A DNA stretch of 64,000 bases. It comes from Candidatus Phaeomarinobacter ectocarpi (GTDB lineage Bacteria > Pseudomonadota > Alphaproteobacteria > CGMCC-115125). Below, one piece after another: positions 59,078 to 64,000 of this stretch; positions within the stretch are counted from its first letter, which is position 1, and each line of letters starts with the position of its first letter. The notes under the pieces were generated by a model. The model had not been told where the DNA came from and searched no databases. It was given only the letters and a program-made list of their open reading frames with translations. Location of the stretch: the NCBI RefSeq assembly GCF_000689395.1, contig NZ_HG966617.1, forward strand, positions 2,950,721 to 3,014,720, read 5' to 3'. Both the position numbers and the translations under genes were made by a program.

Positions 59078-59953
59078 TTAGCCCTTGAGCACATCCACAA
59101 GCGTGGAGCCCAGCGCTGCTGGAGACGGCGAGACCGTAATCCCGGCAGATTTCATTGCTTCGATCTTGCTGGCAGCATCGCCCTTGCCACCGGAAATGAT
59201 GGCACCCGCATGGCCCATCCGGCGGCCCGGAGGCGCTGTCACACCAGCAATGAAGCCCACAACCGGCTTCTTGGTTTTGGACTGCTTGAGGAACTCGGCG
59301 GCATCTTCTTCAGCTGACCCACCAATTTCACCGATCATGATGATGGATTCGGTCTTGTCATCGCCCAGGAACATGTCCAGGCAATCAATGAAGTTGGTGC
59401 CGTTGACCGGGTCACCGCCGATGCCGATGCAGGTGGTCTGACCAAGGCCTGCAGCCGTCGTCTGGCCCACAGCCTCATAGGTCAGCGTGCCAGAGCGCGA
59501 CACGATGCCGACCGTGCCCGGCTGGTGAATGTGGCCTGGCATGATGCCGATCTTGCACTCGCCCGGCGTTATGACGCCCGGGCAGTTGGGACCAACCAGC
59601 CGTGTCTTGGAGCCACACAGCGCCTTTTTGACCTTCACCATGTCGAGCACGGGAATGCCCTCGGTGATGCAGACCGCCAGCGGAATTTCCGCGTCGATCG
59701 CCTCAAGGATCGCATCCGCAGCGAAGGGAGGCGGCACGTAGATCATGGTCGCGTCAGCGCCGGTCTTTTCAACCGCCTCGCCGACTGTATCGAATACAGG
59801 CAGATCAAGATGCTTGGTGCCGCCCTTGCCCGGCGTTACGCCGCCAACAAGCTTGGTGCCATACTCAATCGCGGTTTCCGAATGGAACGTACCCTGAGCA
59901 CCTGTGAAGCCCTGGGTGATAACCTTGGTGTTGCTGTCAATCAGAACGGCCAT
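59078..59953 (-). CDS. sucD: Succinyl-CoA synthetase alpha subunit
   Basis: A 291-residue subunit carrying the phosphohistidine H248 ([10 protein letters not shown]) and a CoA-binding Rossmann domain ([16 protein letters not shown]). It makes succinate with substrate-level ATP or GTP formation. Its start directly follows the sucC stop. Conserved [20 protein letters not shown] is present. Confidence 0.97.
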   Translation of the reverse strand: MAVLIDSNTKVITQGFTGAQGTFHSETAIEYGTKLVGGVTPGKGGTKHLDLPVFDTVGEAVEKTGADATMIYVPPPFAADAILEAIDAEIPLAVCITEGIPVLDMVKVKKALCGSKTRLVGPNCPGVITPGECKIGIMPGHIHQPGTVGIVSRSGTLTYEAVGQTTAAGLGQTTCIGIGGDPVNGTNFIDCLDMFLGDDKTESIIMIGEIGGSAEEDAAEFLKQSKTKKPVVGFIAGVTAPPGRRMGHAGAIISGGKGDAASKIEAMKSAGITVSPSPAALGSTLVDVLKG

Positions 59954-61123
59954 CTATTTGGCCTCCTTCACGGCTTTGACGATCTTCTCGGCGGCATCCG
60001 CCAGATTGTCAGCAGGAATAATGGCAAGGCCGCTATCGGCCATGATCTGCTTGCCAAGCTCAACATTGGTGCCTTCAAGGCGCACAACGAGCGGCACCGC
60101 AAGCGATGTCTCCTTGGCAGCGGCGATCACGCCTTCCGCGATGATATCGCAGCGCATGATGCCCCCGAAAATGTTGACCAGAATGCCTTCAACCGCAGGG
60201 TCAGACAGGATGATCTTGAAGGCTTCCGTCACCTTCTCCTTGGTGGCGCCGCCACCCACATCCAGGAAGTTGGCAGGCTCTTCGCCGTACAGCTTGATGA
60301 TGTCCATCGTCGCCATGGCAAGGCCTGCGCCGTTGACCATGCAGCCAATGGTGCCATCGAGCTTGACGTAGGAGAGGTCATACTTGGCAGCTTCAAGCTC
60401 GGCTGCTTCTTCTTCGGCAGGGTCATGCAGGTCTGCAATTTCCTTGTGCCGGTACAGCGCGTTGGAGTCGAAGTTCATCTTGGCGTCGAGGCAAAGAACG
60501 TCGCCGCCCTTTGTGACCACCAGAGGGTTGATTTCAACGAGGCTGGCGTCAGTGCCGATGAACGCGTCATACAGGCCCTTGAAGAGCTTGGCGCCCGCCT
60601 TGGCTTCTGCGCCCTTGAGCTGCAGCGCATGAGCAAGTGCACGACCATGGAACGGCATGAAGCCGGAAGCCGGATCCACATCAATGGTGTGGATCTTCTC
60701 AGGCGTCTCAGCCGCCACTTCTTCGATGTTCATGCCACCTTCGGTTGACGCCACAAAGGCCACCCGGCTGGTTTCACGATCAACAAGGAGCGAGAGATAG
60801 AGCTCACGATCAATGTCGGAGCCTTCTTCCACGTAGAGCCGCTGAACCAGCTTGCCCTCGGGGCCGGTCTGGTGTGTCACGAGCGTCATGCCCAGCATGC
60901 GTTCGGCTTCGGCGCGGACTTCATCGATGGATTTCACCACCTTGACACCGCCGCCCTTGCCACGCCCACCTGCGTGGATTTGCGCTTTGACGACCCAAAC
61001 GGGGCCGCCCATGTCTTCTGCAACCTTGACCGCTTCATCAACGGAGAAGGCGGGCTTGCCCTGGGCAACGGCAACGCCGAAGCCACCAAGCACGCCTTTG
61101 GCCTGATACTCGTGGATGTTCAT
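59954..61123 (-). CDS. sucC: Succinyl-CoA synthetase beta subunit
   Basis: A 389-residue ATP-grasp subunit. The start [17 protein letters not shown] at ATG 61123 is the conserved one; 29 upstream in-frame codons to 61210 are not expected. The nucleotide segment is [19 protein letters not shown], with [20 protein letters not shown] and [12 protein letters not shown]-type motifs at the catalytic end. It is transcribed with sucD. Confidence 0.96.
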   Translation of the reverse strand: MNIHEYQAKGVLGGFGVAVAQGKPAFSVDEAVKVAEDMGGPVWVVKAQIHAGGRGKGGGVKVVKSIDEVRAEAERMLGMTLVTHQTGPEGKLVQRLYVEEGSDIDRELYLSLLVDRETSRVAFVASTEGGMNIEEVAAETPEKIHTIDVDPASGFMPFHGRALAHALQLKGAEAKAGAKLFKGLYDAFIGTDASLVEINPLVVTKGGDVLCLDAKMNFDSNALYRHKEIADLHDPAEEEAAELEAAKYDLSYVKLDGTIGCMVNGAGLAMATMDIIKLYGEEPANFLDVGGGATKEKVTEAFKIILSDPAVEGILVNIFGGIMRCDIIAEGVIAAAKETSLAVPLVVRLEGTNVELGKQIMADSGLAIIPADNLADAAEKIVKAVKEAK

Positions 61124-61299
61124 GTTTTTCCGACTGGCTGGGGAAGTCTGATGGAACTCATCAAGATTCCAAGTGGAAGGAGAACTAGGATTCGCTTTTG
61201 GGTATAGCACCGGTAAGGGCGATGCCCAACAGGTGACACCTGACGTAATGTCAATGCTACGCTCACTTTCCTTAAGGGCAAGACAACGGAGATACCTCC

Positions 61300-62220
61300 A
61301 TGAAATGGCGCGGCAGACGACGCAGCACCAACATGATCGACAAGCGCGGTCAGACGGCCTCTCGCGGTGGCGGGTTCGGCAGGTCCCGTGCCGGCGGCAT
61401 GGGTCGGCATTTCCAGATACCCAGAGGCCGGGGCGGAAAAATCAGCTTTTCCGGCATCCTCATCATGATCGCCCTGTTTGCCATCACCTATTACCTGAAC
61501 GGAGACGGGTCTGGCGGCGGCTTTTCCACCAGCGGGCCCTCACAGAACCTGACTGCCGAACAGCAGGCCGCCCAGGACGAAATGGCAGAATTCTCAGCCG
61601 TGGTCCTGGCCGATACCGAAGATGTTTGGAATTCTCTGCTGCCCGCCGCGTACGGGCAGGAATACCGCGAGCCAAAGATGGTGCTGTTCTCAGACGGCGT
61701 AAACTCCGGCTGTGGTTTTGCCAGCTCAGCCGTCGGGCCGTTCTACTGCCCGGCCGGCGAGAAGATCTATCTTGATCTCGACTTCTTTACCGAGCTGGTT
61801 CAGCGCTTTGGGGTCGAGGGCGATTTCGCTTCGGCCTATGTGATCGCCCATGAGGTCGGCCACCATATCCAGACGGTTCTGGGCATCTCGGCGCAGGTAC
61901 GCCAGGCCCAGGGCGAAGTGGGCAAGGTTGCGGGCAACAAACTTTCCGTCATGCAGGAGCTACAGGCGGATTGCTTCGCGGGCGTGTGGGCCAATCGCGC
62001 CGACGGCATGAGCCAGATACTGGAGCCCGGCGACATTCAGGAAGCCATGAATGCAGCGTCAGCCATTGGCGATGACACGCTTCAGCGTCAGGCCGGCGGC
62101 CGCGTTATGCCGGACAGCTTCACCCATGGCACTTCTTCGCAAAGGCAGCGCTGGTTCATGAAAGGCTATCAGACCGGCGATCCGGTTCAGTGCGACACGT
62201 TTTCAGCCGCAACGCTGTAA
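61300..62220 (+). CDS. Neutral zinc metallopeptidase, YpfJ/KPN_02809 family
   Basis: A 306-residue membrane-anchored zinc peptidase. A basic glycine/arginine-rich N-terminus, then one membrane segment (about residues 50-67), then a peptidase domain with HEVGHHIQ (HExxH type) and the downstream [15 protein letters not shown] glutamate ligand region. Peptide substrate unknown. It is divergent from sucC (176 bp apart) and ends at a terminator shared with the convergent mdh gene. Confidence 0.88.
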   Translation: MKWRGRRRSTNMIDKRGQTASRGGGFGRSRAGGMGRHFQIPRGRGGKISFSGILIMIALFAITYYLNGDGSGGGFSTSGPSQNLTAEQQAAQDEMAEFSAVVLADTEDVWNSLLPAAYGQEYREPKMVLFSDGVNSGCGFASSAVGPFYCPAGEKIYLDLDFFTELVQRFGVEGDFASAYVIAHEVGHHIQTVLGISAQVRQAQGEVGKVAGNKLSVMQELQADCFAGVWANRADGMSQILEPGDIQEAMNAASAIGDDTLQRQAGGRVMPDSFTHGTSSQRQRWFMKGYQTGDPVQCDTFSAATL

Positions 62221-62248
62221 ATCGAAGGACTGCAGCAGACACGAAAGA

Positions 62249-62282
62249 GGCGCGGTCCCGGAAAGGAACCGCGCCTTTTTTG
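62249..62282 (+). terminator. Rho-independent terminator between the peptidase and mdh
   Basis: An 8-bp stem GGCGCGGT / ACCGCGCC with an 11-nt loop is followed by TTTTTT. On the reverse strand the flank is also T-rich, so it may serve mdh too. Confidence 0.85.
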
Positions 62283-62302
62283 TTCTTTTGAAAGCTGTTG
62301 AC

Positions 62303-62374
62303 CTAGCTCCAGAAAATCCACGCCGGCACCGCGAACATCGCGATCCAGAATGCGACCTTCAGGTAGAACTGCAC
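62303..62374 (-). CDS. Possible 23-aa membrane miniprotein directly after mdh
   Basis: A GTG immediately following the mdh stop codon opens a 23-codon frame encoding a hydrophobic aromatic-rich peptide (VAFWIAMFAVPAWIFW core), ending TAG. The composition is that of one membrane helix. There is no clear ribosome site apart from coupling to mdh, so the call is tentative. Confidence 0.3.
   Translation of the reverse strand: MQFYLKVAFWIAMFAVPAWIFWS

Positions 62375-64000
<1,626 letters not shown>

Overview
The window looks like about 64 kb of chromosome from an alphaproteobacterium. By eye the GC content is roughly 60%. The evidence is a phosphatidylcholine synthase of the Pcs type, an F1-only ATP synthase operon (atpHAGDC, no F0 genes nearby), the gene order mdh / sucCD / sucAB / lpd, and the alphaproteobacterial order rplU-rpmA-GNAT-GNAT-obgE-proBA-nadD...rsfS-rlmH-gpmI-envC-ctpA-rppH. 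The accessory genes (Baeyer-Villiger-type monooxygenase, CoA transferase, sterol-desaturase family, several c-di-GMP proteins) would fit a free-living, probably marine, Parvibaculum- or Rhodobiaceae-like organism. That lineage guess is inference.

Layout. 1-22 kb is accessory and regulatory: the N-terminal part of a biotin carboxylase at the left edge, a flavin monooxygenase, an acyl-CoA transferase, a TetR-controlled HlyD/ABC exporter operon with a clear palindromic operator, a cyclic-nucleotide-domain thioredoxin-reductase-like flavoprotein, a GAF-EAL phosphodiesterase, an ATP-grasp ligase, a histidine kinase, a TauD-type dioxygenase, a LysR regulator, a methyltransferase, a sterol-desaturase-like hydroxylase and a second TetR regulator. 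A DUF3883 (nuclease-like) gene lies just downstream of tRNA-Ser(CGA).

22-40 kb is a long, mostly co-directional housekeeping block: pcs; rplU-rpmA behind a good sigma70-type promoter; two GNATs, obgE, proB, proA and nadD, several joined by ATGA overlaps; the ergothioneine pair egtB-egtD placed between nadD and rsfS; rsfS, whose only plausible start is CTG; rlmH; a gpmI homologue in the usual gpmI position that has lost most of its catalytic and metal-binding residues; a degenerate-LytM EnvC; CtpA; a divergent polysaccharide deacetylase; RppH.

39.5-64 kb is energy metabolism and replication/segregation: a ferritin-like protein, atpHAGDC (reverse strand), a CHASE-GGDEF-EAL protein, priA, DUF484-xerC, and the reverse-strand TCA-cycle run mdh ... 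sucC-sucD-sucA-sucB-(small exported protein)-lpd, with a YpfJ-type zinc peptidase inserted. The right-most 660 bases hold no gene I can support.

I see no CRISPR array, insertion sequence, prophage or obvious new multi-gene system. The best leads are the GpmI-like pseudoenzyme, the CTG-start rsfS, the solitary DUF3883 protein beside tRNA-Ser, the coupled small exported protein inside the 2-oxoglutarate dehydrogenase operon, the in-frame N-terminal extension upstream of atpD, and several unassigned palindromic operators.
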